NCBI RefSeq assembly: GCF_029407905.1
Contig: NC_073646.1
Location: forward strand, 15,828,001 to 15,892,000
Length of the DNA: 64,000 nt
Direction of reading: 5' to 3'
Origin: Bubalus kerabau
Taxonomy: Eukaryota; Chordata; Mammalia; Artiodactyla; Bovidae
Notes under the pieces: generated by a model
Databases searched by the model: none
What the model was told of the DNA's origin: nothing
What the model saw: the letters and a program-made list of their open reading frames with translations, nothing else
Shown: positions 53,640-64,000 of the stretch, piece by piece
Position numbering within the stretch: position 1 is the first letter of the stretch
Layout: the number at the start of each line of letters is the position of its first letter
Made by a program: the position numbers and the translations under genes

Positions 53640-53800
53640 TCACTTAACCAGCTTCAGCTTGATCAAGTTACTAAGCCTCTAAGAGGCTAATGTCCTTACA
53701 TGTAAAATGAAGATAATATTATGCACCTTCCTGATGTTGCATAAAATGGAACGAAATAGCCAGATAACAGGCACTCAGTAAGCATTATTTTCCTTTAAAA
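53640..53800 (+). repeat. MIR SINE
   Basis: 'tgatcaagttactaagcctc', 'ttacatgtaaaatgaagata' and 'acaggcactcagtaagcatt'. Confidence 0.65.
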
Positions 53801-54583
53801 TGGAATTCTGTTTTATTCCAAAGAGTTAGGTTCATCACTGAAAACTAGGGCAATATAGAAAATGAGGGGGAAAACCCTCATGGAGTCCTGGTCTAGCAAT
53901 TCTTCATGTATTGTCTTTAGTTCTAGTCTTTTTCACTTTGCACATATTTTTATGCACAAGGTTGAAATCATCATGAAATACAATCTATACCCTGCTTTTC
54001 TTCACTCAACTTTGATGATGTGGTAATAGCCACTGCTTCACTAAATCTGCTAAGGGTTCAGAATTTTGAATGCCTCACAAAGCTAACATGGCTCTCTTGG
54101 ATTGACAGTCATGGAGAATCATTGACCTCTCTTCTTGTGGTTTTCTTGGTGATAGTGGGTCCCCCTGTGACCCACTTTGCACACTCCAGAGCACTATGTC
54201 CAGGGAGCAACCCTGAGGGCATGCGCAGCAGCCTGAGCTGACTTTTCATATGGAAGGTCGTGCTTCTCTTTAAGGGCATATCTGATGCTATCTTTATGAG
54301 GGATTAAACTTCATTATTACCAGGACGAGAGCATCCCCTGTTGGTTGCAACAGTGCAGGGATGTCTCTGTTCACCCCATTCTGTCAGCCATCCAAAGACT
54401 GTTCCATGCCCCAGGGCTAACACCCTTCATTTCCAATCACACAAACTCTGTCCTGATTCAGGGCAGAAAGAAGCAGTCCTATTTTCCATCCAGTTGCACT
54501 CACCTACAAACCTAGCCCTTCTAGAGTTTCAAGCCTGTTGAAGAGGCAATATTATGCATGGAGAAAAGAGGTCTTTGGGATCT
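53801..54583. other. Unassigned non-coding sequence
   Basis: A faint old L1-like trace lies at 53,920-54,020. No gene was recognised. Confidence 0.35.
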
Positions 54584-54599
54584 AGCAGCTTTGGTTTTG

Positions 54600-54870
54600 G
54601 AGAAGGCAGTGGCACTCCACTCCAGTACTCTTGCCTGGAAAATCTCATGGACGGAGGAGCCTAGTAGGCTGCAGTCCAGGGGGTCATGAAGAGTCAGACA
54701 TGACTGAGCGACTTCACTTTCACTTTTCATTTTCATGCATTGGAGAAGGCAATGGCAACCCACTCCAGTACTCTTGCCTGGAGAATCCCAGGGACGGGGA
54801 AGCCTGGTGGGTTGCCGTCTATGGGGTCGCACAGAGTTGAACATGACTGACACGACTTAGCAGCAGCAGC
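54600..54870 (+). mobile_element. BovA2 SINE with (AGC)n tail and TSD
   Basis: Two A units ('ccagtactcttgcctggaaa' and 'ccagtactcttgcctggaga') are joined by 'cactttcacttttcatttt' and end in (AGC)n. agcagctttggttttg flanks it (54,584-54,599 and 54,871-54,886). The first six bases may belong to the tail. Confidence 0.9.
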
Positions 54871-54931
54871 AGCAGCTTTGGTTTTGAACCCAAGATTTGC
54901 AACTTACATTATGATGGGCTTTGGGTGAATT

Positions 54932-55143
54932 GGGCTTCCTTGGTGGCTCAGATGGTAAAGAATCTGGCTGCAATGCAGGAGACCTGGGTTTGATCCCTGG
55001 GTTGGAAAGATCCCCTGGAGAAGGGAATGGCAACCCACTCCAGTATTCTTGCCTGGAGAATCCCATGGACAGAGGAGCCTGGCAGGCTACAGTCCATGGG
55101 ATCGCAGAGTTGTATAACACTGAGTGACTAGCACTTTCACTTT
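54932..55143 (+). mobile_element. Bov-tA SINE with 8-bp TSD
   Basis: Complete copy from 'gggcttccttggtggctcag' to a 'gcactttcacttt' tail. ggtgaatt flanks it (54,924-54,931 and 55,144-55,151). Confidence 0.9.
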
Positions 55144-55249
55144 GGTGAATTACCTAACACTCCAAGCCTCAGTATCTTTATCTTTAAAAGGGGAAAGATA
55201 TGATCTGACTTGTATGGTGTTAGGAAAGTTACCAATGAACTAATGTGTC

Positions 55250-55365
55250 CATTTTAAAATATTTATTGAGCACCTATTATATGCCACACATGGCGTTATG
55301 TGCTGGGAATATTGGGAGAAAGCCAGGTAGTCCCTGCCTGTGTGGAATTTGCATTTCAGCAACAA
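55250..55365 (-). repeat. L2 LINE fragment
   Basis: 'aatatttattgagcacctat', 'tatgtgctgggaatattggg' and 'agtccctgcctgtgtggaat' give the L2 terminus complement. Confidence 0.7.
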
Positions 55366-55580
55366 GTTCTTCCCAGATGGCTCAGTGGTACAAGAATCTA
55401 CCTACCAATGCAGGAGGCATGGGAGATGAGGGTTTGGTCCCTTAGTAGGAAAGATCCCTTGGAGTAAGAAATGGCAATCCATTCCAGTATTCTTGCCTAG
55501 AAGATCCTATGAACAGAGGAGCCTGGCAGGTTACAGTCCATGGTGTTGCAAAGAGTCAGATATGACTGAGCAACTGAGCA
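55366..55580 (+). mobile_element. Bov-tA SINE
   Basis: Head 'cttcccagatggctcagtgg' with the 'catgggagatgagggtttgg' variant, A body and 'gagcaactgagcatgagca' tail. Moderately diverged. Confidence 0.9.
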
Positions 55581-56329
55581 TGAGCACACATACAAACAGG
55601 AAGTGCTTAAAGTAGAGATTATAATCCTCTGTGGTTCAGGTTCAGATGGGGAAGAATATGATACTCGGCAGTGTGTGGCAATGACACCTAATGTAGATGT
55701 GGGGATTTAAACATAAATATAGTGGATTGGGTTGTGGTAGCAAGTCCACTCTGTTTCCTCTTAAACTATAGAGAGATTCTGGGTGAAATAGAAAAAGAAA
55801 AGTAGGAATGTTAACTGAGCTTGGAAAAAGGAAAGGAGAACTTCTGTGGCAGAAACAAAGAGAGGAAACTAAAAGCTCGAGTGATGGGCAGGGGCTGCAT
55901 CTAGACTGCCCTGGTGTCTCCTCTGTGTGCGGAGCTGCTGGCTTCGGGTGGAACTCACCCATCCTGGGAAGTGGGGAGGAGAACTCTCCACCTGCTGGCT
56001 TAGGGGTGCAGCAGGCAGGCCGGGCTTCTGTCTGGGGCTGTGGGATGGAAAAGGGTCCTCTGAGAGAAGCTGGAATCACATGAGGCCCTGTGCATGGGTG
56101 CAGGTACTGACTCTGTTCCATTGCACAGAGTGGGAACCTGAGCAAAAGGATTAACATAAAAACGGGTCCAAAGGGCTCTGGCGGGGGTGCACCTAAGACC
56201 ACCCCATGGAGGACCTTCCCCCTCAGGGCCTTTATATAGGCTGCTCCCCCAGCTGAGATCCTTGCTTCTAGTCTCCCTTTTGGTTGTCTCCTCCCAACTT
56301 GCTTCACAGACAGTGTCTTGACTCAGATG
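55581..56329. other. Unassigned GC-richer sequence with a TATA-like motif
   Basis: A minus-strand open frame of 221 codons (55,642-56,307) has low-complexity Pro/Leu/Ser composition and no domain. On the plus strand 'cctttatataggctgctc' (56,230-56,247) is TATA-like and may be part of an old LTR. Neither is strong enough to call. Confidence 0.3.
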
Positions 56330-56612
56330 TCACTTTCTTGGAAAGACTGTCACAGACCTCCAAGATTAGATCTGACCCCTCTTTACACATTCTTTTTCTC
56401 TTCCATATGCCCTACTGTAAGCACGACTTAATAACTGTGTAATTATGTGCTACATAGCTGCCTCCCCTTCTAGACTGATACATTGTAAAAGTAGGTCAAA
56501 TCTTGTACATCTGTATTTTTACCTGATGCTGCATTCCCAGCATAGTACCTAACACATAGTCAGTGCTCAAAAAATGGATTTTGAATAAATAGATGAATGA
56601 ATGAATTTGTCC
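56330..56612 (+). repeat. L2 LINE 3' end
   Basis: 'gaaagactgtcacagacctc', 'ttctagactgatacattgta', 'gtacctaacacatagtcagt' and 'tagatgaatgaatgaatt'. Confidence 0.8.
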
Positions 56613-56734
56613 TCAATGGCCATGTCCACTACCCCCATCTCCTACCAATGCCAAATGGAAATAAAAAAAAACAATACCTTCTTGCTTTGTAGTTACTACA
56701 GAGTGAAAATATACACTCTACAAAGGCAGTAGGG

Positions 56735-56922
56735 CTCAGACTTTAGTGTCTAACAGCATCACCAGGAAGGCTTGCTAAAACACAGATCGCTGGACGCCAC
56801 CCACAGAGTTTCTGATTCATTAGGTCTGGGCTGGGGCCTGAGAATTTGCATCTCTGATGCTTTCCCAGGTGCTGATACTGGGGGTCTGTGGACCACATCT
56901 TGTGGACCACTGCTGCACAGCA
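56735..56922. mobile_element. MER5A-like hAT element
   Basis: 'tctaacagcatcaccaggaa', 'gacgccacccacagagtttc', 'gggcctgagaatttgcatct' and 'tttcccaggtgctgatact'. Confidence 0.75.
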
Positions 56923-57239
56923 TTGTTATTTTGGTTCATTTGGTTTTTAAGTCAGAGCTGTAAAATATACCACCGATGACACAACTATAGCTTTATGCCT
57001 TGAAAACTTAGCATAAACAAATGATTGACAGGATCGATAGCCTGATAATATATAAACACTTTTCCTGGGAAAGGTGGGCTCCCTATCTTTCACATAAGTG
57101 GGGGAGGAAGGTGAAGGGTGACGAACTTGGGTTCTGGCGTCCAATCTGCCGGGCTCCAGCCACAGTGCCACCTCCTGTAAGTACCAGAACTCAAGTAAGC
57201 TGTGAGCCTCCCTGACTCAGCTTGCTAGTTTATACAATT
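56923..57239. other. Unassigned non-coding sequence
   Basis: Nothing recognised. Confidence 0.4.
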
Positions 57240-57590
57240 GCAGGGCCTGCTTCACTGGGTTGTGAGATCATAAGGAGATAACATTAATAGTTTCCTTTCA
57301 ACAGTGCCTGGCATGTAGTCAGCAGCATGTATAACATGTTGTTATAATGGGGAAGGGGAAGGAATGTTTACCAGTATATGTTAGGCATCCCGTTAGGGGT
57401 TTTCACACACACACACACACACACTGTCTCATTTAAGCCTTGCAGAAATGCTATGGCATAGGTAATATTATCCCCACTTTATAAGGGAGGAAAACGAGGC
57501 ACAGAGAGGATAAGTAATTTGTCCAAAAATACTCATTTAGTAATAGTATCTGGGTTGGCATCAAGTCTCTGTAGTGCCATTGTCTTATCA
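57240..57590. repeat. MIR-like fragments around a (CA)n microsatellite
   Basis: Left of the repeat: 'gggttgtgagatcataagga' and 'acagtgcctggcatgtagtc' (plus orientation). The CA run is at 57,404-57,424. To the right: 'taatattatccccactttat', 'gaggcacagagaggataagt' (minus orientation). Confidence 0.7.
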
Positions 57591-58964
57591 TTATTTTGGC
57601 ACTCCCAGCACCTCCAGGAAGCAGGCTCCTGGGAGAGACTGACAGTCCAACCTCAGTGGAGGTGGGTCCTGTTTCCCAGACATCTCTATGTGCCTCGTCT
57701 CCTCATTCAGTTTCCTTTCTGCCCACGTGTGCACCTGCTGCTCTGATGCCCTCCTCCAGCCAGCCTGAGGCTGCAGCTCTTTCTCATTCACACTGAAGGG
57801 AAAGCTGACATGAGAACATTTCAGAGGTGCCTCAGCCAGGAAGGCCACGCTGTCCATCACACTTAGAGAGCGACAGTGGAGACGCTTCCCAGGAGAACCG
57901 TGCGGCAAGACCGGGTACGCTTGATGGTCTAGAGGCCTGCTTTTAAAGCAGGTTCACCAGCAGCTGCCCACCTTGCAAAGGAAACAGCCCTGGCTCCCGT
58001 CTGAAGTCAAGGAGTGGCTTCCGTCTTTCTTTCCCAAGTGGAGGCTGAGTAGAAGTGAGTGTTTGCAGCTCTGAGCCACAGGTTTTGAGTTGACTGACGG
58101 TTCCATTCTTGACTGGTTTGGACAAAATGCTGTTGAAGGTGTTACTGGAAAGTATCCCAGTGAGAATGGGGCTGTGAAGGCTCAGGTGAGTCGCCTACAT
58201 GCTCTGGAATCTCATGAGCTCCCTGGAGGGTGGGGCCATCCTGTCTGGCAGGTGGACAGATCCCCTTCCCTGATGGAGAGGCTTCCAGTACGGACTTCAT
58301 AGGCACAATTCACAGGGTGTGAACTGTGGGCCATGGAAGGTTGCCAGAACCTTTTGTCCCATTTATTTAATTTTTTAAACAGACAACAGATTGTGTGGTG
58401 CCCCTGCTAATAACCCTCCTAGCTGCCCGTTGCCCTCAGGGTCAAGCCCAGAATGGCTTATATGGTTTTGTTAGCTTAGGTTTTCCCAGAAGTGGATCAA
58501 AGAGAATTGTTGTAAGAACCAGCCATTTATTTGGGAAGGATCTCAGGAAACACCCAGATAGGGTGTGGAATTGAAACACAGAAGGGAAAGTAACCATTAA
58601 AGGTCACTATCAATTGGAGTGACCAAGGGTGGTTGGAGGGTGGTCTTCCTGTGGAATTTAGGGAAGGATGTGGAACAGATGCTGCAAAGTTTTCTGTCCC
58701 CAGATATGAGGGAGCTGGGGTATTTATCCTCCAACTCTTGTCAGTCATTGATTGGGGGCTCCTGGGGTGGGCAGTGAGGAGCATGAATTCACTGAAACTT
58801 CTCTCCTGCTGAGGACAGGGCCAAAGTGAAGACTCGGAGAAGGCACTCAGGCAAAATGATGCTGGTACTGCCATCTGGAGGCCAACTACCTTGCACTGAA
58901 GAAGGGATGTGAGTGGGGCTCAGCAGCATCTACTGTGACATCCACTGTCTGGCTCAGCCCACCC
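57591..58964. other. Unassigned sequence, part LTR-like
   Basis: At 58,480-58,800 'agtggatcaaagagaattgt', 'ggagctggggtatttatcct' and 'gtcagtcattgattgggggc' resemble an old LTR-type repeat, similar to 4,935-5,065. No exon was recognised. Short open frames on both strands around 57,590-57,910 lack motifs. Confidence 0.35.
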
Positions 58965-59170
58965 CTTACACACACCACACACACCCACAAGTCCCTCCCA
59001 CACAGCCTGCCACCTCTTGCATAACCCAACCCACACACACACATGTGGCCTACAGCACACACATACAATCCACAGCATACATATACAACCCTCAACCCAC
59101 CACACAACTCACAACCAGCACAAATCACAACACACAATCATATACAATACACACACATACACTCCCCACA
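58965..59170. repeat. AC-rich, G-poor low-complexity tract
   Basis: More than 200 bp composed mainly of A and C with very few G, in irregular CA/CCA/ACAT units. This strand-asymmetric tract may be a decayed microsatellite. Open frames of 60-90 codons through it are composition artefacts. Confidence 0.8.
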
Positions 59171-59171
59171 A

Positions 59172-59275
59172 CCTGCTGCTGCTGCTGCTAAGTCACTTCA
59201 GTCATGTTCAACTCTGTGCGACCCCATAGACGGCAGCCCACCAGGCTCCCCCGTCCCTGGGATTCTCCAGGCAAT
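59172..59275 (-). mobile_element. BovA SINE fragment with (AGC)n tail
   Basis: 'cctgctgctgctgctgctaa' then 'gtcacttcagtcatgttcaa' and 'gggattctccaggcaat'. The remainder of the body is missing. Confidence 0.85.
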
Positions 59276-60060
59276 AAGGACCTTATTATTGCCCTATTTT
59301 ACAGAAAACTAAGATCATGGCATCTGGTCCCATTACTTCATGGGAAATAGATGGGGAAACAGTGGAAACAGTGTCAGACTTTATTTCTGGGGCTCCAGAA
59401 TCACTGCAAATGGTGATTGCAGCCATGAAATTAAAAGACACTCTTTGGAAGGAAAGTTATGACCAACCTAGATAGCATATTAAAAAGCAGAGACAATACT
59501 TTGCCAACAAAGGTCTGTCTAGTTAAGGCTGTGGTTTTTCCAGTGGTCATGTATGGATGTGAGAGTTGGACTGTGAAGAAAGCTGAGCACCAAAGAATTG
59601 ATGCTTTTGAACTGTGGTGTTGGAGCAGACTCTTGAGAGTCCCTTGGACTGCAAGGAGATCCAACCAGTCCCTTTTGAAGATCAGTCCTGGGTGTTCATT
59701 GGAAGAACTGATGTTGAAGCTGAAACTCCAATACTTTGGCCACCTGATGCGAAGAGTTGACTCATTGGAAAAGACCCTGATGCTGGGAGGGATTGGGGGC
59801 AGGAGAAAAAGGGGACGACAGAGGATGAGATGGCTGGATGGCATCACCGACTCGATGGACATGAGTTTGAGTAAACTCCAGGAGTTGGTGATGGACAGGG
59901 AGGCCTGGCGTGCTGCGATTCATGGGGTCACAAAGAGTCGGACATGACTGAATGGCTGAACTGAACTGACAGATGTGGAAAGTGAGGCTCACAGGGTTAC
60001 AAGTTGCTCACTGTCTGGCCTGTTGGGACCAGATCCCAGGACTTCTCATTCCTGCTTGGG
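59276..60060 (-). repeat. MIR SINE, opened by a BovB
   Basis: 'cttattattgccctatttta' on the left and 'atgtggaaagtgaggctcac' on the right join as the complement of MIR once the BovB is set aside. Confidence 0.6.
59309..59964 (+). mobile_element. BovB LINE, 5'-truncated, inside the MIR
   Basis: It starts at 'aaaactaagatcatggcatc' and ends in the (TGAAC)n tail. ORF2 is open from 59,459 to 59,947 (about 160 codons of the C-terminal RTE region). Small deletions and a frame change lie upstream. Only a short acag is repeated at both borders, so the TSD is short or absent. Confidence 0.85.
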
Positions 60061-60727
60061 CACATTTTCCATGCACCCTGTGAGAATGGATGTAAACCCC
60101 TTTACCGTGCTCACCCTAGGAAGTTCATGGCTAGTTCAGTAATGCTGCTGATCCTCAAAGTGTTTTCCTTTTTCAAATGAAATTATGTTTTCAGAGTAGA
60201 AAACCAATATATATTTCTAAAAAAGAAGAAGAAAGGAAAAGGAATAAACCAATATATGCCTTTCTCCTCAAAAGTTTTTAGAAAGGGCCTTAAAAACAAG
60301 TGATAAAATATTTCATTTCAGTTTTTTTGCCAAAACAATTTTCTGACCTCAGTTTTCCTAATCTGTAAAATAGAGGTCTTGGAATAGGTCAGAAGTCTTC
60401 ACTGTGGGTCAGTGACACCTCACTGATGAGCTTTTGGAAATCTAGGAATCTTGAAATTTATGGAAAAAATTCCATGTATGCACATTTTTTTTTTCTGGGA
60501 AAACGATTTATAACTTTTTCAGACTATTATAGTTCTGTGACCTCAAAATGTTTTTCAATCATTGCACTAGGTATTCCTTAAGGGTTTTTTTTTTTTTTGT
60601 GGAGGAATTGTATTAAAATCATTATGAAATGTCAGCAGGTACCATAAACCTGAGGATCAAGAATTATTTTTTAAGAGTTGCAGTAGAAGCATGGGAAAGA
60701 GGTGTATTTGTGTATATTTTACAGCCA
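60061..60727. other. Unassigned AT-rich sequence
   Basis: No gene was recognised. Poly-T runs lie near 60,486 and 60,585-60,598. Confidence 0.4.
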
Positions 60728-60955
60728 ACATTCCCTGCTGGCTCAGTCAGTAAAGAGTCTGCCTGCAATGCAGGAGACCCAGGTTCAATCCCTGGGTTGG
60801 GAAGATCTCCTGGAGAAGGAAATGGCAACCTGCTCCAGTACTCTTGCCTGGTGAATTCCATGGATAGAAGAGTCTGGTGGGCTACAGTCCATGGAGTCAC
60901 AAAGAGTCGGACACGACTGAGTGACTTTCACTTTCTTTCACTTTCACTTTCAGTA
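60728..60955 (+). mobile_element. Bov-tA SINE with TTTCAC tail repeat
   Basis: Head 'ttccctgctggctcagtcag', complete A body, and an imperfect (CTTTCA)n tail at about 60,924-60,950. Confidence 0.9.
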
Positions 60956-60984
60956 GTCTAAATAACTGAGACTTTAGTTGTTAA

Positions 60985-61270
60985 AAAACAATGCTAGACA
61001 GAGTTTATTTTCATCCACTGCTGAGAGAAGTGACAATTGGCTCAATCCTTTGGGGAAGCAGTTTGACAAAATACATAAAGAGCTTTGAAGTGTTTGTATA
61101 TTTGATCTAGTAATTCCATTGCTGGGCCCGTAACATGGGAAAAGAGAATTAAGGAAATCTATATCATAGAAAGAAGTATTGTATAAATCTTAAGATGATC
61201 TTGGTAGATCCCTAAAAACATTTGATAAGATCTGATATCAATGACTGATAATGGGAAGAGTGGAATCTGA
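60985..61270 (+). repeat. Old L1-like fragment
   Basis: 'caattggctcaatcctttgg', 'aagcagtttgacaaaataca' and 'ctagtaattccattgctggg' resemble the ORF2 end/3' part of old L1s. Confidence 0.5.
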
Positions 61271-61421
61271 AAATGTACTTTATTTTATTTTTTAACTTTA
61301 CAATATTGTATTGGTTTTGCCATATATCAAAATGAATCCGCCACAGGTATACATGTGTTCCCCATCCTGAACCCTCCTCCCTGCTCCCTCCCCATACCAT
61401 CCCTCTGGGTAAATGGACTTT
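61271..61421 (-). mobile_element. 5'-truncated L1 3' end with 11-bp TSD
   Basis: The complement of the ruminant L1 tail ('attttttaactttacaatat', 'ccacaggtatacatgtgttc', 'cccataccatccctctgggt') occupies 61,282-61,410. Flanks are aaatgtacttt (61,271-61,281) and aaatggacttt (61,411-61,421), one mismatch. Confidence 0.85.
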
Positions 61422-61423
61422 TT

Positions 61424-61622
61424 AAACTGGTGACTCAGACAGTAAAGAGTCTGCCTGCAATGCAGAAGACCCAAGTTTGATCCCTGAATTGAGAAGACCC
61501 CTGCAGAAGGGAATTGTTACCCACTTCAGTAATTTTTCCTGGAGAATTCCATGGACAGAGGAGCCTGGTGGGTTACAATCTGTGGAGTCCCAAAGAGTCA
61601 GACATGACTGAGCGACTAACAC
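61424..61622 (+). mobile_element. Bov-tA SINE
   Basis: Head 'ggtgactcagacagtaaaga', A body and 'gactgagcgactaacacac' end. Diverged. Confidence 0.9.
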
Positions 61623-61654
61623 ACCAAATTTATACTAAATAGTCAACCAATATT

Positions 61655-64000
61655 ATACCTGTTCAGTTTGATTCAGTCACTCATTCATGTCTGATGCTTT
61701 GTGAGCCCATGGACTGCAGCACACTAGGCTTCCCTGTCCATCACCAACTCCCAGAGCTTGCTCAAACTAATGTCCATTGAGTCAGTGATGCCATCCAACC
61801 ATCTCATCCTTTGTTGTCCCCTTCTCTTCCTGCCTTCAATCTTTCCCAGCATCAGGGAATTTTCCAGTGAGTCAGTTCTTCACATCAGGAGGCCAAAGTT
61901 TGGAGTCTCAACTTCAGCATCAGTCCTTCCAATGAGTATTCAGGACTGGTTTCCTTTAGGATTGTTTGGTTTGTTCTCCTTGCAGTCCAAGGGAATCTCG
62001 AGTCTTCTCCAACACCACAGTTCAAAAGCATCAATTCTTCAGTGCTCAGGCTTCTTCACAGTCCAACTCTCACATCCATACATGACTACTGGAAAAACCA
62101 TAGCTTTGATTAGATGGACCTTTGTCAGCAAAGTAGTGTCTCTGCTTTTTAATATGCTATCTAGGTTGGTCATAGCTTTTCTTCCAAAGAGGAAGCATCT
62201 TTTAATTTCATGGCTGCAGTCACCAGCTGCAGTGATTTTGGAGCCCAAGAAAATGAAGTCTATCACTGTCCATTGTCTCCCCATTTATTTGCCATGAAGC
62301 AATGGGACCAGATGTCATGATCTTAGTTTTTCAAATGCTGAGTTTTAAGCCAGCTTTTTCACTCTCCTCTTTCACTTTCATCAAGAAGCTCTTTAGTTTT
62401 TCTTTGCTTTCTGCCATAAGGGTGGTGTCATCTGCATATCTGAGGTTATTGATATTTCTCCTGGCAATCTTGATCCCAGCTTGTGTTTCATCCAGCCCAG
62501 GATTTCACATGCTATACTCTGCATATAAGTTAAATAAGCAGGGTGACAGTATACAGTCTTGAAGTACTCCTTTCCCAATTTGGAACCAATCTGTTCTTCC
62601 ACGTCCAATTCTAACTTTTGCTTCTTGACCTGCATACAGATTTCTAAGGAGGCAGGTAAGATGGTCTGGTATTCCCATCTCTTGAAGAATTTTCCACAGT
62701 TTGTTGTGATCCACACAGTCAAAGGCTTTGTGTAGTCAATAAAGCAGAAGTAGATGTTTTTCTGGAACTCTCTTGCTTTTTCTATGATCCAGTGGATATT
62801 GGCAATTTGATCTCTGATTCCTCTGCCTTTTCTAAATCCAGCTTGAACATCAGGAAGTTCTCGGTTCATGTGCTGTTGAAGCCTGGCTTGGAGAATTTTG
62901 AGCATTACTTTGCTAGCTTGTGAGATGAGTGCAATTGTGTGGTGGTTGAACATTCTTTGGCATTGCCTTTCTTTGGGATTGGAATGAAAACGGACCTTTT
63001 CCAGTCCTGTGGCCACTGCTGAGTTTTCCAAATTTGCTGGCATATTGAGTGCAGCACTTTCACAGCATCATCTTTCAGGATTTGAAATAGCTCAACTGGA
63101 ATTCCATCACTTCCACTAGCTTTGTTCATAGTGATGCTTCCTAAGGCCCACTTGACTTCACATTCCAGGATGTCTGCCTCTAGATGAGTGATCACACCAT
63201 CGTGGTTATCTGGATCATGAAGATCTTTTTGGTATAGTTCTTCTGTGTATTCTTGCCACCTCTTCTTAATATCTTCTGCTTCTTTTTAGGTCCATAACCA
63301 TTCTGTCCTTTATTGTGCCCATCTTTGCATGAAATGTTCCCTTGGTATCTCTAATATTCTTGAAGAGATCTCTGGTCTTTCCCATTCTATTGTTTTCCTC
63401 TATTTCTTTGCATTGATCTCTGAGGAAGGCTTTCTTATCTCTCCTTGCTATTCTTTGGAACTCTGCATTCAGATAGGTATATCTTTCCTTTTATCCTTTG
63501 CTTTTAGCTTCTCTTCTTTTCTCAGCTTTTTGTAAGGCCTCCTCAGACAACCATTTTGCCTTTTGGCATTTCTTTTTCTTGGAAATGGTCTTGATCCCTG
63601 CCTCCTGAACAATGTCACAAACCTCTGTCCATAGTTCTTCAGGCAATCTGTCTATCAGATCGAATCCTTTGAATCTATTTGTCACTTCCACTGTATAATA
63701 ATAAGGGATTTGATTTAGGTCATACATGAATGGCCTAGCGGTTTTCCCTACTTTCTTCAATTTAAGTCTGAATTTGGCAGTAAGTAGTTCATGATCTGGG
63801 CCACAGTCAGCTCCTGATCTTGTTTTTTGGCGACTGTATAGAGCTTCTCCATCTTTGGCTGCAAAGAATATAATCAATCTTATTTCAGTATTGACCATCT
63901 GGTGATGTCCATGTGTAGAGTTGTCTCATCTGTTGTTGGAAGAGGATGTTTGCTATGACCAGTGTGTTCTCTTTGCAAAACTCTATTAGCCTTTGCTCTG
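61655..64000 (-). mobile_element. BovB LINE, long copy running off the window end
   Basis: The 3' tail is degraded at 61,660-61,680. Then, in order on the minus strand, come the C-terminal region, RT and the end of the endonuclease. Open stretches: 62,039-62,284, 62,393-63,043 ('QAGFRKGRGIRDQIANIHWI'), 62,905-63,195 and 63,491-63,898. The endonuclease motif keeps its His ('GPDHELLTAKF', near 63,795). Multiple frame changes separate the pieces. About 2.35 kb lie in the window and the endonuclease start is outside. Confidence 0.9.

Noticed and set aside
56230..56247. TATA-like motif as a host promoter
   Set aside because: No initiator, exon or conserved downstream frame is visible. An old LTR fragment is equally possible.
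55642..56307. A 221-codon minus-strand open frame outside known repeats
   Set aside because: Low-complexity composition, no recognisable domain, no credible promoter or splice signals on that strand, and it lies in GC-richer sequence where long chance frames are more likely.
46151..62300. Regularly recurring identical blocks that might suggest a repeat array such as CRISPR or a satellite
   Set aside because: The blocks are dispersed BovB and SINE copies with variable spacing and orientation, in a mammalian genome. There is no repeat-spacer structure.

Overview
The window is mammalian, from a ruminant and almost certainly a bovid. The evidence is the repeat content: BovB (RTE-clade LINE) copies, Bov-tA and BovA2 SINEs with tRNA-Glu-like heads and BovB-like bodies, CHR-type tRNA-Glu SINEs, and ruminant-type endogenous retroviral LTRs. 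These lie over old mammalian repeats (MIR, L2, L1, MER5/hAT and Tigger-like DNA elements). All family names were assigned by eye, without a repeat library. I see no host protein-coding exon that I would defend. The long open frames belong to BovB ORF2, to the endogenous retrovirus (ERV), or to the antisense strand of repeats. The window reads as intergenic or deep intronic sequence.

Layout. 1-10 kb: mostly ancient repeats and unassigned sequence, with scattered SINEs, a tiny processed retrocopy at 1.87 kb and a 5'-truncated L1 tail at 6.4 kb. 10.6-13 kb: a tRNA-Glu(UUC)-like sequence beside a probable minus-strand LTR, which is interrupted by a plus-strand solo LTR and a BovB copy. 13.3-18.7 kb: a long minus-strand BovB carrying a TSD-less BovB, a SINE, a twin-primed BovB, a BovA2 and an adjoining younger BovB. 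18.7-26.7 kb: a gammaretrovirus-like (class I) ERV with decayed gag, pro, pol, env and a 3' LTR but no 5' LTR. Its env is split by a BovB 3' end, and BovB fragments lie on both outer sides. 27-44 kb: SINEs, L2, MIR and L1 fragments with many readable target-site duplications. 44.3-47.3 kb: an LTR-like segment with a duplicated U3 block, then BovB copies in opposite orientations. 48-53.4 kb: old repeats opened by younger SINEs, including a Tigger-like DNA transposon carrying two BovB 3' fragments and an old BovB opened by a younger one. 54.5-64 kb: more SINEs, L2/MIR, an AC-rich tract, and a long minus-strand BovB that runs off the window and includes the end of the endonuclease domain.

The sequences do not form a pathway. 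The informative signal is the record of retrotransposition: target-site duplications, a 5' inversion typical of twin priming, TSD-less insertions, two BovB tail classes, and insertion-within-insertion order that gives relative ages. I found no convincing undescribed biological system. The retroviral genes are broken by stops, frame changes, an insertion and lost catalytic or metal-binding residues.
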